From Pectinophora gossypiella (lineage: Eukaryota; Arthropoda; Insecta; Lepidoptera; Gelechiidae), in the NCBI RefSeq assembly GCF_024362695.1, contig NC_065404.1, positions 12,378,604 through 12,442,603 of the forward strand: a stretch of 64,000 nt of DNA, written 5' to 3'. Of the stretch, positions 47,201-57,639 are shown piece by piece. Both the position numbers and the translations under genes were made by a program. Numbering within the stretch: position 1 is the stretch's first letter; each line of letters starts with the position of its first letter. The notes below the pieces were generated by a model, which saw nothing but the letters and a program-made list of their open reading frames with translations, ran no database searches and was not told the origin of the DNA.

Positions 47201-50200
47201 AGAATATTATCACCATCAAACAAACGTTTGGGTTGTTTCTCACGATATGAAATCATTGTCGCGAAGTGATACACTTTTTTTCAAGCCTGTGCAAGCCAGT
47301 TCTCGAGCAGCAAATTCCATTACACGCTGCAGGAGAAACTTCCATCAGATGGAATGTTCTTAGCTTGATGTCATTTCATTAATATCCTACTCATCAGAGC
47401 CTGGAACGAAGTGTTGTTGAGCATGGAGTAAATAATACCCTCGTCATACTAGAAAAGTAGGCGTTAAAATGCGCTAACTTCCAAAGTGTTCATCACAATG
47501 ATACGACTGTCACTGGATGACACTTTTTCCATATCTAAGCTTATGCGGTTAGCGACATCCAGGCACTCCAAGGAGATATAGAATAACGATAATATTATTA
47601 CAGCCCCTACCCATGCAAAAATAGTAAGTACCGGTAGCGAGAAAATAGAGGCTGGTACTAAATCTAAAATGTATGCAAAGTTCCCCTTAGAGTAAAATTA
47701 GGCCTTATTCTTGGGTTCTTAATAAAATCCAATTTGTCCATGAAGGGTGGTCTCCGGGCAGTGGTGTGGACAGACTCGATGCAGACGGGCGTGATGTTTA
47801 TCGGCGTGATACTAGTGGCAGCGGCGGGGACCGTCGCCGTCGGTGGAGTCAGGACCATATTCGAAGTCAGCGCCGAGAACGGCAGGCTCGACTTGTCTAA
47901 GTGAGTTGATATACCTATACTGATTCTTAGTTGGTTCATCTAAATATATAAGGATTAACTTACTGACTGACATATGCTGATATGTCACACACCTACAACC
48001 CAAATTGCTGGGGCTGCGAAGTTGCGAATTCCATTATTTCAGTTCTGTAGTAACATATTATACAATGCTTCTGTTATATTATTTTACTTTTCTTCTATCA
48101 TTTGGGTTGTGATGTAGATTATCAACCTCATCAGCCTGGGCGTCCGGGTGTCAGGGTTATATTCTTTTATTAAGAGTTCCATTGTTTAGTGTAGGCAAGT
48201 TTGTGCTTGTGCAAATTATTTTTTTACGAAATCCAGAGGGCTTGTACTCGAAGGAAGTGAAAACGATTCCTTGCGGACGAACACGAAGCCACCGTAACAG
48301 CCAGTTGTGGAATACACCTAATATGAATTATTCAACTTAAAAATGTGGTAATTTGAACAGGTCTCTGGCAAACCTTGAGATTTCTGTTTTTCAGTGAGTG
48401 ACCAAATATGAGCACCTTAGCTTAGAAACTTAGACCAAACATGATAGAAAGGTCGGTTAGGCGTGGGTACTTATCTGGCTACCCCAATTTGGATAAAATC
48501 GTGAGCTTATATTATATTCTGTTATGAGTTTTCGTTTTAAAGAAGAATCTCCCTTAGCAAAATGTTAAAGACCCAGCAGTGAGACAGTACAGACTAGTAA
48601 TGGCGATGTATTTTGAATACAGTTGGAACTTCTCCCCGTACGAGCGTCAGACGGGTTGGGGCGCGGTGTTTGGCGGCATGATGTACTGGATTTGCTTCAA
48701 CTCCGTCAACCAGACAATGGTGCAGCGGTACCTCTCACTTCCCACCAAGAGGAAAGCCATTTCGTAAGTATAACCCTTGCGAATTGACTACAAACGTCGC
48801 GCCAAGGCAATTACATCCTAGCGAGTCTGTTGAATATGTATGTATGTAGTATATATTTATTGTGTAAGTAATATAGCTTAATTAATGCAACAGCACGCCA
48901 GAAAAATATATAATCTACTTACTTATATTTTTTTAGTGCGAAAGAGACGTCAAGGAAATATAAATTAAAGAACGAATGCCAAAAAGTCGTTACGGGTTGT
49001 CTAACTGATGGCTTGTGGTTTTCGTGTTAGAAAGAACCTTTGTTGAAATGTTCAGAAGATAAGCAGCTAAACGTGTATTATGTTTTTCATAAGGCCCTTT
49101 AAAACAGCGCGTGATCCATCCACCGATGCCATCAGGATCAGGATATATTCTTGCAGAATGGATTGTCGGTGTAAATACCCTCGCGATCCGATCCTCCGAC
49201 CTGTTCTGGAGACGCGTCCTAGGATCCTATCGGTAGAACGTACCGCGAGCAGTTAGAAAAGGTCTTAGCTCCTAGTCCAGCATAGAAGTGGTATTCAGAT
49301 GTTTTGTAGAAAAGACAATATTTACATTTTTCAGAGCTTTGGCGATATTCTGTTGTGGAGCCATCATGGCGATATCGCTATGCGTGTGGTGTGGGTTGGC
49401 CGCATGGACCGCATGGGTTACTACTGGTTGCACGCCCTCGGGGGCTCCTATCGTTGCCGACCGGCTGCTACCAGCGTTCGTCACTTACGTCTCCAGGGTA
49501 CAGAAGTTACCTGGGCTACCTGGTGTTTTCTTGGCTGGAGTATTCGGGGCTGGATTGAGGTGAGCTCTAATTTTATATGTGTTGTGGGTTTTTAAATTAT
49601 ATTTATGTCTTCTTGGTTGAAATGGTGACCGATCTATTGAGGATTGATCAAGAACAATATGTAGCATAGCAATTTTGCAATATTTCATTTTTAACTTTTA
49701 CGTGTTTGTTCGCGCATTACACAGTACCGACTCGATTTTTTCAGATTTCACGCAGATAAATCGCGAGGAGTAGATTAGCGTTACTAAATCTTCTTTGCGA
49801 TTTCTTGTTGCAGTTCCCTATCAGCAGTGCTAAACGCATGCGCGCTTGTTTGCGTGGAGGATATAATGCGCGGCTGGCTGCGGCTGCGCCTGAAGCCGCT
49901 TGTGGAGGGAATCCTCGCGCGGTTGTTCACCGTCGTCCTCGCCGTCGTGTCTGTCATAATGCTCGTCGTCGTCTCCAAGCTCGGTGGAGTGCTCGGTGAG
50001 TGATACACGTAGTAGAGTAGTACTGTCAATGTCCTGACATATACAGGTATATTGGGGTAGGAGTGTACTACATAGAGTTTTGCATCGTAAGTCATAAATG
50101 AGTACAAAGGTAGCCGAATAAGTACTTACTTCACTTATCGGGACCAGCTTGTTGTAGTAGTAGGACTACGCATGCTACACCTCAGAATACGCATAACGCA

Positions 50201-52414
50201 TAAGTACATTATCAAAACATAACATTGTTCAAGCGGATATTTTACATGTAATATTTAGAACAAAATACTCGAACATTTGTCTCAGACGTGACGTCATTTC
50301 ACCGTCTATTGTAAATAATGCAGGTACTTAAGTACAATCCAAACATAGTTGACCAAACTGGGCGATCGATAACGCTCTTGAAAATGAGGGCCTAATTGAA
50401 TTACTGTGTTTAGGCGACATGACGTTGCTTCCTCACCAACTTACTACAGTGTATAGAATAGTCAAAACAGTATGGTTTCATTCATGACAATGGTTTGTAT
50501 TTTTTTTCTGTAAATTGTCACCTACGCGCTATACTGACGATCTGGTAGGCTTACTTATAGTTATTGGATGAATGAAGAAGGAACGCTCTATATAAGGATA
50601 AGGATATTACACATATGTATAAGAAACCGAAAATAATTAAAAATACCTACTTACTTACCTAATTTTAAATGGATTACTATATTGAATCTACATATCGTTG
50701 TGTATGAATGTACCTATAACTTAGTCAGTGACAAGTTTTGTACGACGGCCTATATTTACGATAGTGGTAGATCAATGGGCATAAAATATTAGGCCGTAAC
50801 GGTCACGAGTACTAATATGTATACACTTTGAAACCATGTTACATTAACTTTTTTGACAAATTAAACCGTAAGCCTCATTAAATATCAAATATGATAGTGC
50901 GACAGGGTTCTAAAATGGATACATGACTGTACTTACTTAATTACTTACTTAATTCGGACATTGACACAGGTGTAGCAACAGCGTTGTCAGCAATCGCAGC
51001 GAGTACCACCTGCGGCATCTTCACTCTGGGGATGGTGTGCTGGTGGGTGGGCCCTCGAGGGGCCATCGCGGGAGCCCTAGCGGGGGCCCTAGTGGCCGGC
51101 ACCGTCTCATTAGGGACCCAAGCCGCCGCCGCCAAAGGCCTCAGAGCACCAGCCATGCCGTTCAACACCACTTGCGCTGCCAACGCTACGTTCAAATACT
51201 CTACAAATATAGTGAGTACAGATAAATTATTTGTAGACTTATAAACATTTTTACCGTTCCGCTTTTCATCTTGATAAAGATACCTAGATAAAAACAAAAA
51301 TATTTAAAATGCAAAGCGACTGTCCAGTTCGTAGGTCCAGAGTTAGGTTCAGTGGTTTGGTTTCAGGGCTTCAAGATAATTTCTTTGAAAACCTTGTATT
51401 TAAAACACTTGGGAAAAGTCGCAAAGTATCTAATGTAAATGCTCCTATTTCTGGTAAACTTTGGGCTTATACCCAAGAATTGTGTCCTTCACGATTAACC
51501 CCAACCAAATATCTCTCCACAGGACCCAGAGACAATATTCCCGCTGTTTCGCGTGTCATACCACTGGATAGCGCCGCTTGGTCTTATTGCGACGCTGACA
51601 GTGGGTGCTCTAGTGGGCTGGCTATTTGACAAAATGGAGGGGGGAAGGAAAATGGACGCTGAGCTGTTCACCCCAGTCATCTGGCGGTTGCTGCCTGCGG
51701 ATGCCCATGCGCATGCTGGCATGGTCAGACAAGCACTCGCCGCCAAGGAGGCGCGCCGTGCCCCGACTTCACCACTTATAATCACAGCCAATGATAAGGT
51801 TAGTTTTGTCTTGGTCGGTTGTGTAAAGATTTATTATTTTAGTTATTTGTAGTTTAGCTCTCTGCTGATCTGAATATAAACACACAGTATGGACAGGACT
51901 TGTCGTAAATACTTTATTTAATTAAAAACGGATTAAGGGATTATGTTCTCTTCAACAAGGTAAACTAGCTATACATCCATTATAGGCTACGTATGAGAAT
52001 CATTATAACCACTAAGGATTTCCATATATCAAGCGTGGCTTTCTAGAACATAATATATTATAGGACTAAGTAAGTTAGTTATAGACTAGCCTGCAAAACT
52101 AAGTGTCACACTTTTAAAATAATTAAGATAAACTTTCGAAATAAAAAGGACTCGAAAAATAATTACATTTTATTGTATTACTAGAAGCTCTTTCCTGCAG
52201 ACAAACTGTTTAAACAGTTTTGATAAACTGTATATCTAGTATTAAGAATTAAAAAAAAAAAAAATATTTTAAATCTATGTTTAGGAAAAAATAAAATTTT
52301 AAAAGTGTAGTACTTAGTTTTTCAAGCAAGTGTAGTTATGATTATGAATTCAAGTACTTAATAACAATTTATTATCTGTTTCAGATCGAAATGAACGGCG
52401 AAGTCAGTAGGTGA
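32242..52414 (+). CDS. SLC5-family sodium/solute symporter, 11 recognised exons
   Basis: Exons: 32242-32441, 37991-38150, 46731-46782, 46970-47037, 47746-47900, 48623-48763, 49335-49559, 49814-49995, 50970-51211, 51523-51798, 52385-52414; 576 codons, phases consistent. The reading starts at ATG 32242 after an acceptor at 32217. SLC5 features: DYLLGGKTMSTFPVAMSLIA then SGVTILGTPAEIY in TM1-2, LFLPMIVYVPALAFNQ, GGLRAVVWTDSMQTGVM, FNSVNQTMVQRYLS, and FGAGLRSLSAVLNACALV across exons 7-8. The style is that of the sodium-coupled monocarboxylate/multivitamin branch; the substrate is inferred only broadly. It would import solute with Na+ at the plasma membrane. About 22 residues (the YLE-RF segment of other members) are absent between exons at 38150 and 46731. 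The acceptor at 47745 (tgaag) is weak. Confidence 0.9.
32442..34254. other. SLC5 intron, first part
   Basis: No exon is seen. A SINE-body end (ggttgatggggttggtaatcc) lies near 33650-33700. The segments at 33940-33975 and 34780-34800 share cgccatctatcgtgt in opposite directions, suggesting remnants of one repeat. Small ORFs show no domain. Confidence 0.4.
34255..34725 (-). mobile_element. LINE 3' end, same family as in the MULE, with a nested insertion
   Basis: Inverted copy of the LINE 3' UTR and ORF end at 10980-11259, including the gattct-type tail. A different LINE 3' end (about 34294-34490, containing gtgtgcaataaagtatattt on the minus strand) is inserted at a gataaa site that appears on both sides. 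A relative of the inserted piece is at 39105-39262. Confidence 0.75.
35130..37195 (+). repeat. Interspersed repeat expanded into a 134-bp minisatellite
   Basis: A (tctg)n microsatellite (35178-35222) leads into about nine tandem copies of a 134-135-bp unit. The tccttttgtatg landmark recurs at about 35357, 35491, 35626, 35761, 35895, 36029, 36163 and 36298. Two diverged copies and an end acgaagtcgcgggcaaaagc then tagt follow. Single copies of the unit in the 31764-32150 repeat show that the array grew inside the transposed element. Another LINE 3' end is inserted at 36790-36920. It lies in the first coding intron of the SLC5 gene. Confidence 0.85.
37549..37815. repeat. Palindromic mariner-like MITE, diverged copy
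   Basis: Begins acagagtgttagtgacatcg and folds back with gatattaactcggaatcatg towards its right side. It is clearly related to the three MITEs at 42.7-43.5 kb. The right end is degraded. It ends about 175 bp before SLC5 exon 2. Confidence 0.7.
38151..40385. other. SLC5 intron with LINE and MITE fragments
   Basis: A LINE 3'-end copy on the minus strand lies at 39105-39262 (tttattgcacac, then cagtacaatctggcgg, then ttggtgcgggac). A MITE copy lies at 39655-39905. No exon for the missing SLC5 segment was found by reading for a Tyr-Leu-Glu...Arg-Phe pattern. Confidence 0.5.
40386..41045 (+). repeat. SINE-type repeat interrupted by a hAT-like element
   Basis: The left part (gggtccgcttacctaacc, gaagatttgacaggtccgg, acacatttcttaggtgcg) belongs to a repeat family also seen near 14065, 28240, 31660 and 46080. 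Its right part resumes at 40985 (cctcacgatgttttccg). The interruption is the 458-bp element at 40527-40984. Confidence 0.7.
40527..40984. mobile_element. Non-autonomous hAT-like transposon
   Basis: Ends are inverted copies, cagcgttgccaga and tctggcaacgctg, with an exact 8-bp duplication gtgggtgt at 40519-40526 and 40985-40992. An 8-bp duplication and ends starting CAG-G fit the hAT superfamily. No transposase is encoded. Inside, cccga/tcggg-rich subterminal repeats (tcccgattttggcgggac, tcccgcttttcggga) are visible. Confidence 0.85.
41110..41320. repeat. Dispersed repeat with paired palindromes, copy 1
   Basis: Contains gtgatccatatacgggtcatga and, inverted, gtgacccatacatgggtcac, with inverted flanks around gacggactag and atacgtccgtg. 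A second, opposite-orientation copy is at 55960-56075 (agtgacccatgtatgggtca and tgacccatatatgggtcact). Confidence 0.65.
41712..41994 (-). mobile_element. SINE with tRNA-like head and 5S-rRNA-like segment
   Basis: The minus strand starts at 41994 with ggagctcggtggcgcagcgg, a tRNA-like box A region. At 41949-41906 it continues with gaagttaagcaac and, after a short spacer, cggtca...ggatgggtgac, the order and words of the internal control region of animal 5S rRNA genes. It ends with a conserved tail (agggaaggcccgtgccccag) and a gatgatg run. The family is common in Lepidoptera. Confidence 0.75.
42731..42960. repeat. Palindromic mariner-like MITE A
   Basis: Begins tacagggtgttagtgacatc and returns as gatgtcacttacacccc. 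Almost the whole element is one hairpin (tgagttaatatcaagtg pairs with cacttgatattaactca), with an AT-rich loop near 42825-42870. The TA at the border fits a mariner/Tc1-type duplication. Confidence 0.8.
42990..43226. repeat. Palindromic mariner-like MITE B
   Basis: Same family as copy A: starts tatgggtgttagtgacaccg and ends cgatgtcactaacaccctgta. A T-rich loop lies at about 43085-43120. It is only about 30 bp from copy A. Confidence 0.8.
43291..43530. repeat. Palindromic mariner-like MITE C
   Basis: Third copy, about 65 bp beyond copy B: starts atacagggtgttagtaacat and ends gatgtcactaacaccctgta. TA borders are on both sides. Arms are near-perfect inverted repeats. Confidence 0.82.
43751..44080 (+). 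CDS. Hypothetical small membrane protein in an SLC5 intron
   Basis: A 109-codon ORF starts at ATG 43751 and is not part of any repeat recognised here. Its C-terminal third has one strong hydrophobic segment (FEILVLVTAFVIIFLSVGID) followed by a short polar tail (ISANKMNKYNE). The N-terminal part has four Cys or so and no clear signal peptide. An AATAAA lies 120 bp after the stop (44200-44205). A single-exon gene inside the intron, on the same strand as SLC5, would fit; a chance ORF is the alternative. No family recognised. Confidence 0.35.
   Translation: MLKLPKYTNKFSLIPRCVSDKIISIHFISVEECVSTFRYLRTSLGGVNSLSTSIVCDRFMHVNVTYILQVLKDPGFEILVLVTAFVIIFLSVGIDVHVISANKMNKYNE
44200..44205 (+). terminator. 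AATAAA downstream of the small intronic ORF
   Basis: Canonical signal in ttttgaataaagg, placed as expected for the ORF ending at 44080. In AT-rich DNA this motif can occur by chance. Confidence 0.3.
44838..45000 (-). pseudogene. LINE ORF C-terminal fragment
   Basis: On the minus strand the sequence reads INWLDNIKKWTEIRDAAALS and then RLAQNMEDFAVVI before a stop, followed by a (gaa)n run. This is the usual ending of an insect LINE ORF. 5'-truncated and inactive. Confidence 0.7.
45640..45800 (+). repeat. LINE/SINE 3'-end repeat
   Basis: Contains ggttgattgaggggaggcct and cccagcagtgggacgtatat, ending in a TTATG-type run. The same end occurs at 56485-56590 (plus) and 55600-55670 (minus). Confidence 0.7.
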
Positions 52415-52501
52415 GGCGATCACGTCTGTTGTTGTGATTTGATAGTTATTTTTGAGACTAAGAAAATGGTGATGATTTAGATAAATATAAAGTTATAAGT
52501 T

Positions 52502-52507
52502 AATAAA
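52502..52507 (+). terminator. Polyadenylation signal of the SLC5 gene
   Basis: AATAAA about 90 bp after the stop codon at 52414, followed by a T-rich tract (tatatttttgtc). Confidence 0.65.
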
Positions 52508-53231
52508 GTATATTTTTGTCATTATATATTTTAGGCGATTTTGTGATTGAGATCTTTGTCTACAATTATTTACTGCGATAACTGAATTATAAGGCAGAAC
52601 TTATGAAAGTAATAAAAAAACATGAAATATAGTATTTATAGACTTTACACGTCCCGCACTCCCTCACTACTGCACAAATGCCAATTTCTGTAATATGATA
52701 AATATCCGGAAAATAGCCATATACTTATGTAACAAGCATACATTTGTAAGTATATTTCGAATATTTTGGAAAAAGAACATGCCACGAATAAAAATATATA
52801 TCAAACAAGTGCAAGGTTGTTTGTTCCGCGTGTTCCGTGACAACATATTTGGATTTGATTTTTAAATTCACCGTTGGGATCCGTTTATCCTTCTATAAGC
52901 TGAACCAATGTCGTGTTAAAGCATTTAGAGGTCAATTTATATAGAAAACTGTGACATAAGCGGCGAACTTACTGGCATTCGTTTGTAAGTAAATTAACTG
53001 ATTAAATATTCTGTGTTGTTAATATGACGTAGAAAATACATGTTGCGTAAAAATTTTACGATATAATAGAATATAGTAGAGAGTATATAGTAGAGATTTA
53101 AGTATTATGTTTTGTTCATAGTGAATTTGTACATAGGTAGAATGTAGGTGGTATGTGATTAGTATTATTTTACAAAGCCTTTATTCTATGGTGCTGTAGT
53201 TTACTAGTTATAAGTACTTACTGCTAATTAC
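52508..53231. other. Non-coding stretch after the SLC5 gene
   Basis: AT-rich sequence with no ORF of note and no recognised repeat. Confidence 0.5.
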
Positions 53232-53588
53232 TGCAGACACCATCGAATTTTAACTTATATCTGTCATTTTCTTATCCGCCGAAAAGGAAAGGGACGAGTA
53301 ATCGGCAGGCATAAAATTTATGGACCACACGTCAATTTTTGTTAGAAATCTAAGGCAACACTCTAAAAATGTTATATCGGTCAATAACCCGACAGAATTA
53401 AGTTGACATCACACGTCAAACGGGTTGCAAACCAGTGAAATATCTATTTCATTCGCCCGGGTTCTTCATTAATTCACTCATTTATTTTAAAATTAACAGC
53501 TGTTAATCAAAAAAAAACCCGTCACTTTCCTTTTCGACGGATAAGAAAATGACAGGTATAATTTAAAATAAATTAGATGGTGTCTACA
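53232..53588. repeat. MITE with long inverted ends, copy 1
   Basis: The outer arms tgcagacaccatc...ctgtcattttcttatccg and cggataagaaaatgacag...gatggtgtctaca pair imperfectly over about 60 bp. The interior has no ORF. A related copy is at about 60335-60640 (cgtcatttttttatccgg and gcggataagaaattgacagg). Confidence 0.75.
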
Positions 53589-54775
53589 GGAATTAGCACC
53601 ATTGTCTATTAGAATAGTAAAACCGATTTTGAGAACGGGACCAATTACTTACCTATTTACATGTCGTACCGCGAATTAAGATGTGCCAATTTTATAGGTA
53701 TTTACTGTGGTAATATGGTGAGACGTGGTGGAAAGCGAAAATGGGTATGGAATTTCTAGTTTACTTGCACTAAAAATAATAATTTAATTATATTATAATA
53801 ATTACCCATGGAACTAATCAGGAACATTGCAATGTTATATTTGAAATCCGTATTTTCGATGTTTTATCTCGAAAATTTCATGCATAAATCTGGTACGTTT
53901 TATTACTTAAGTACTTAAAAAAAATCAGTATTTTTCGATATTTGGTGTACTTACTTAAAATTTTAAAAAGAATAAAAAGTATAATTAAACATATTTATTT
54001 ACAAATTGTAAATTAAATCACATATTTACTTCTAATTTATAAACATTTTATATTCTTAAAAACGAACTTGTGCTATATTGATTGTTGTATCATGATCTGT
54101 GAATAAACATAATTGAATTTATTTAAATAAATACACACAAAACTGAAAACTTCTAATTTATGTAACATAATATTTTTATTTTATTTTACTCGTTCAAGTC
54201 AAATTAGGTATAATGGTTTTTACATTAATAATATTAACACAAAGTAATAAAAACGTTTGGAATAAATTTACGTACTTAATTACCAGTGTTAAAATGTATT
54301 TAAGTTCAAGAACTTTATAAAAATAGCTCGAATCAACTCCCAAAATAAATATGTGAAACTTGTATAGAAGTTTTGACTCCGTATCGTGTAGTTAGAAGTA
54401 GATTATTAAATGTTATATTTAATTATACGGATGTTAGTGATATAGTACAGTATACAATTGGCTGTACAGCCACACATGTAGTTATTATTATAACTGTTTA
54501 GTACATACGTAACGTGTACGTATAGAAATATTTATATAGTATTTTTGACTAGTAGCAAATTACAAACAGACAGATGTTTTATTATTTTGTATTTATATTT
54601 ATTATTGTACCTGAACTTGCAATAATTGAAGTAGCACAGTAATTCTTGTTAATGTATTTTCAATAGAAATATATTTCTCATTAAAATATTTCTTCTGGTT
54701 TTTCTTAGCAAATGTTGGCCTTTCTATTAGTATGAACTATCTGTATTATAGCTATAATTCGTTTATCAATGTGGT
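53589..54775. other. AT-rich non-coding stretch
   Basis: Very AT-rich with many short A and T runs. No gene or repeat boundary could be supported. Confidence 0.5.
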
Positions 54776-54935
54776 CTTATGCACGTTAAGCCGTTCCGGT
54801 TACTACTTCCTAATGTAAGTAAGTAGTCGCTACATGAGTCATGTCAGGGACCTTCGGCGGCTCAATAATAACCTTGATACCAGGTTTGATGAGATTGGTA
54901 ATCCACTTCATAATTGACATGATAAAAGAGGAAGA
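54776..54935 (+). repeat. SINE body fragment
   Basis: Same body as the SINE at 1325-1647: cacgttaagccgttccggtt, gagtcatgtcagggaccttc, ggcggctcaataataacctt, then a degraded end near gacatgataaaagagg. Confidence 0.75.
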
Positions 54936-55304
54936 CTGTGGTGCTGTGTGTCACCGGCGCGGCGTGTTTCTCAAACGTAGTGCCCGAACTGATAAAAGTG
55001 CTTTAATTTCCATCATTATAATTGTCAAAGACGCCATGTTTATTTACTATAAGAGTCAACCTTAAAAATAATATAGACCACACGACAACCAAATAATATT
55101 CGACCTGCGCGCATTCCACAAAGGATGAGACGTAAAAGAAGAAATGTAAGAAAACGTAGAATTAGAACATTTTCTGAAGAAGTTACCTTACTTAGGTACG
55201 TACTTGTATATTTACCAATGTATATTTCCCACCTTATCTAGCGTGCATCAATTAAGGTGTGACCATTTCGTAATACAATCACCTAACAGACAATATACGT
55301 AAAT

Positions 55305-55410
55305 AAATTCACGCCTATTTCCCATCGGGTTAAGCAGAGACTATAGAATTCCATTTGGTTCGATCCTGACACACTTCTCTTGCTTCCTCCACACTCATCA
55401 ACCCAGCCGA
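55305..55410 (-). repeat. LINE 3'-end fragment, inverted copy
   Basis: Reverse complement of the LINE end at 975-1125 (cctatttcccatcgggttaa, cactcatcaaccc). Next to it, at 55600-55670, is an inverted copy of the repeat end described at 45640. Confidence 0.65.
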
Positions 55411-55959
55411 CTGTAGAAGAGTGTAGTAACCCGTGTAAGTGCGAAAAAAACCAAGTCTATGGTAGGAACTCTATGGTATTGTGTTTTCAGCCTATGTTTG
55501 ACGATGGTCGGCATAAATGATTATGTTTTGTTAAAAGTAATAAACGTAAAGTTTGTCATAGTAATTTGTGTTTGGCCTTAATCCCCTGTGATATAACATA
55601 AATAGCCTATATACGTCCCACTGCTGGGCACAGGCCTCCTCTCAATCAACCGGAGAGGGTGATATACTGTGGTTATAATGATTACGACAAATAATAATAA
55701 ATGTATTCTAAACACTTCACAATGCTTATTGAGTGCAATAGGAAGTAAACCATATCTCTTATTAAAAAAAAAAAGAACTTTCAAGGGCTGCACTCAGAGC
55801 TCTGAACACTTGTTCACTTGGCCACTTGGCCAAGGTAATATAAGTTTATCGATATAATTTATCATACTCAGCCTTAAAACAGGTGGACAGTAGCATTCAT
55901 CAGACATACTGTAATATAAACTTTTGCTTAGTTACCCGGGATCTAAGTGAAGGACTCGC

Positions 55960-56075
55960 CTTTAGTGCGTACCTGGAGGTTTCTTAGTGACCCATGTATG
56001 GGTCACGGACGTATGGAGCTAGTCCGTCATGACCCATATATGGGTCACTGGACTATCAACGTGTTAATGTACTTA
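55960..56075. repeat. Dispersed repeat with paired palindromes, copy 2
   Basis: Two 18-bp palindromes (tgacccatgtatgggtca and tgacccatatatgggtca) flank an inner pair of inverted arms (ggacgtatgg, agtccgtc), so the whole segment can fold as one cruciform. It shares gcgtacctgg/ttagtgcgta-type edges with copy 1. Confidence 0.65.
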
Positions 56076-56484
56076 ATATACTTATGTAAATATTCAGATA
56101 TAAGCAAAGTAACGTTTTATACATCAATGGTTATAAGAATGACGTAATATCTAATTTTATTTGTCTTCGGGTGTTTTCGGCGAAAAGGAATTATTTGTGC
56201 AACGTGCCGCCATCCGACGGCGAAGTTGTACAAGTTATAAAATTACGATGGTAGAGAAGAAAAACGTACAGTCGGCAACACACTGTGAAGTATATTTGCC
56301 ATATACTTACTTATTATTTAATTACTAGTTTACTACATACATAAACTCACGTCTATCACGGATATTGTTGAAATCACTTTGTGAGACTGTCTTTTGTTTG
56401 GTAAAGACATTGCAGGCTTGAATCACCTCATCACACCATGATCATCACCACGATACCGTGCTTCGGAGAAAAAAAACACCTCCA

Positions 56485-57158
56485 CCAACCCGTAGTGGAG
56501 TAGCGTGATGGATAATGCCATACCCCTTCCGGTTGATTGATGGGAGATGTGTGCCCAGCAATGGGACGTATATAGGCTGTTAATGTTTTATGTATATTTA
56601 GCTACACAATTAAGCAGTAGTGGCGGCTAATCAGCTCAAGATAGCTAATACTACGGGACGTCATCGACCTAGCAAGCGTGATGAACATTTACCCTCTTTC
56701 AGGGCTTATCGATATCGATCGGCCCACCTCCTGCCGGTTCTCTCTTATATAATCCTGTCAGACGACGCCTTGAGCTAATGTCCGAGAAACTGAGCACTCG
56801 CAGACCTTTGTCTTAATTTTTGTACCGGGTTTGAGCTGTCAGTGCTCCCCATTTGCTAGGTTATTACTGAATGTTATCCGAAATAAGCCACGTCAAAAAG
56901 TTAAGTTGGCATTAACTATATGTTGGCAACATCAAAGTCATATATTTTTAATGTAACATTGTCGATGATGAGATCCAGCCGATTTCGGCTACGGCGACTG
57001 CTATTTGCTCTGGCAATATGTGTTTATTTAGCCGACGAGGCATGTTTTTCTTGTTTCTTTAACTTATGTAAATAATTTCCTAGTTTATTTATTATTCCAC
57101 TTATACCATCTCCAAGGAGTTTTATTTACCGGGGCCAACGTCGCCTACAACTCAAACA
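56485..57158. repeat. Repeat fragments
   Basis: At 56485-56590 lies the 3'-end repeat also seen at 45640. At about 56805-56835 is cttaatttttgtaccgggt, shared with 38258-38280. At 56880-56915 is aagccacgtcaaaaag with gcattaacta, a piece shared with 22000, 31230 and 58800. No coding exon is seen. Confidence 0.55.
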
Positions 57159-57389
57159 CTATACAAGCACCAAAACAATAAGTAGCGACATTGTGATTGT
57201 CGCAATTGGGATATAGTCGCTTAAGTATATTATATTATTATTTATTGTGATTTGTCTTTTTCTGCCGACGGTGTCTAAATGCTCGTCGTCAGGTGTAGTC
57301 GCTGATTTACATTCAGTGCACATTGTGGGATTAAAAGTCCCACAGAACGCGAATTGCGGGCCAGAACTCCTGTCTTGAACGATGTTCAC
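57159..57389 (-). CDS. Hypothetical 76-aa protein with C-terminal membrane segment
   Basis: The ORF starts at ATG 57389. Its N-terminal half has three Cys (FCGTFNPTMCTEC) and then an acidic/basic stretch (TTPDDEHLDTVGRKRQ). The C-terminus is hydrophobic (IPIATITMSLLIVLVLV), a possible single membrane anchor. Minus-strand AATAAA motifs (tttatt on plus) occur near 57084 and 57123. It starts head-to-head with the ORF at 57382-57630. It could equally be a terminal exon or a chance ORF. Not recognised. Confidence 0.25.
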   Translation of the reverse strand: MNIVQDRSSGPQFAFCGTFNPTMCTECKSATTPDDEHLDTVGRKRQITINNNIIYLSDYIPIATITMSLLIVLVLV

Positions 57390-57630
57390 GGAATGCGTTT
57401 TAACAGAATTATGGAATTATTTTCAAGTAAGTGGATTCTATGTCTCGCTTGTAGATTATTACAGGCGTTTAAACGGTTTTGAGAAAGAACAAGTACTTTT
57501 TCCAAATGCTGTACTGTTTCAGAGCTCACCACTCCCCATTTCTGTTTTCAGTAATTTACATAAAATAAACAATTTCGTGGTATTATTCCGAAATTCGAAA
57601 CCTTTTACGTTTTGCGCAGGAGCACAATAA
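57382..57630 (+). CDS. Hypothetical 82-aa ORF
   Basis: Opens with MFTECVLTELWNYF and contains VSLVDYYRRLNGFEKEQ. Composition is plausible for a protein, without a recognised domain. An AATAAA overlaps the stop codon (57626-57631). It overlaps the start of the minus-strand ORF by 8 bp. Weak candidate. Confidence 0.2.
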   Translation: MFTECVLTELWNYFQVSGFYVSLVDYYRRLNGFEKEQVLFPNAVLFQSSPLPISVFSNLHKINNFVVLFRNSKPFTFCAGAQ

Positions 57631-57639
57631 AATCAGCCT

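Noticed and set aside
47664..47939. Minus-strand ORF opposite an SLC5 exon
   Set aside because: Shadow of the exon at 47746-47900; the plus frame has the family motifs.
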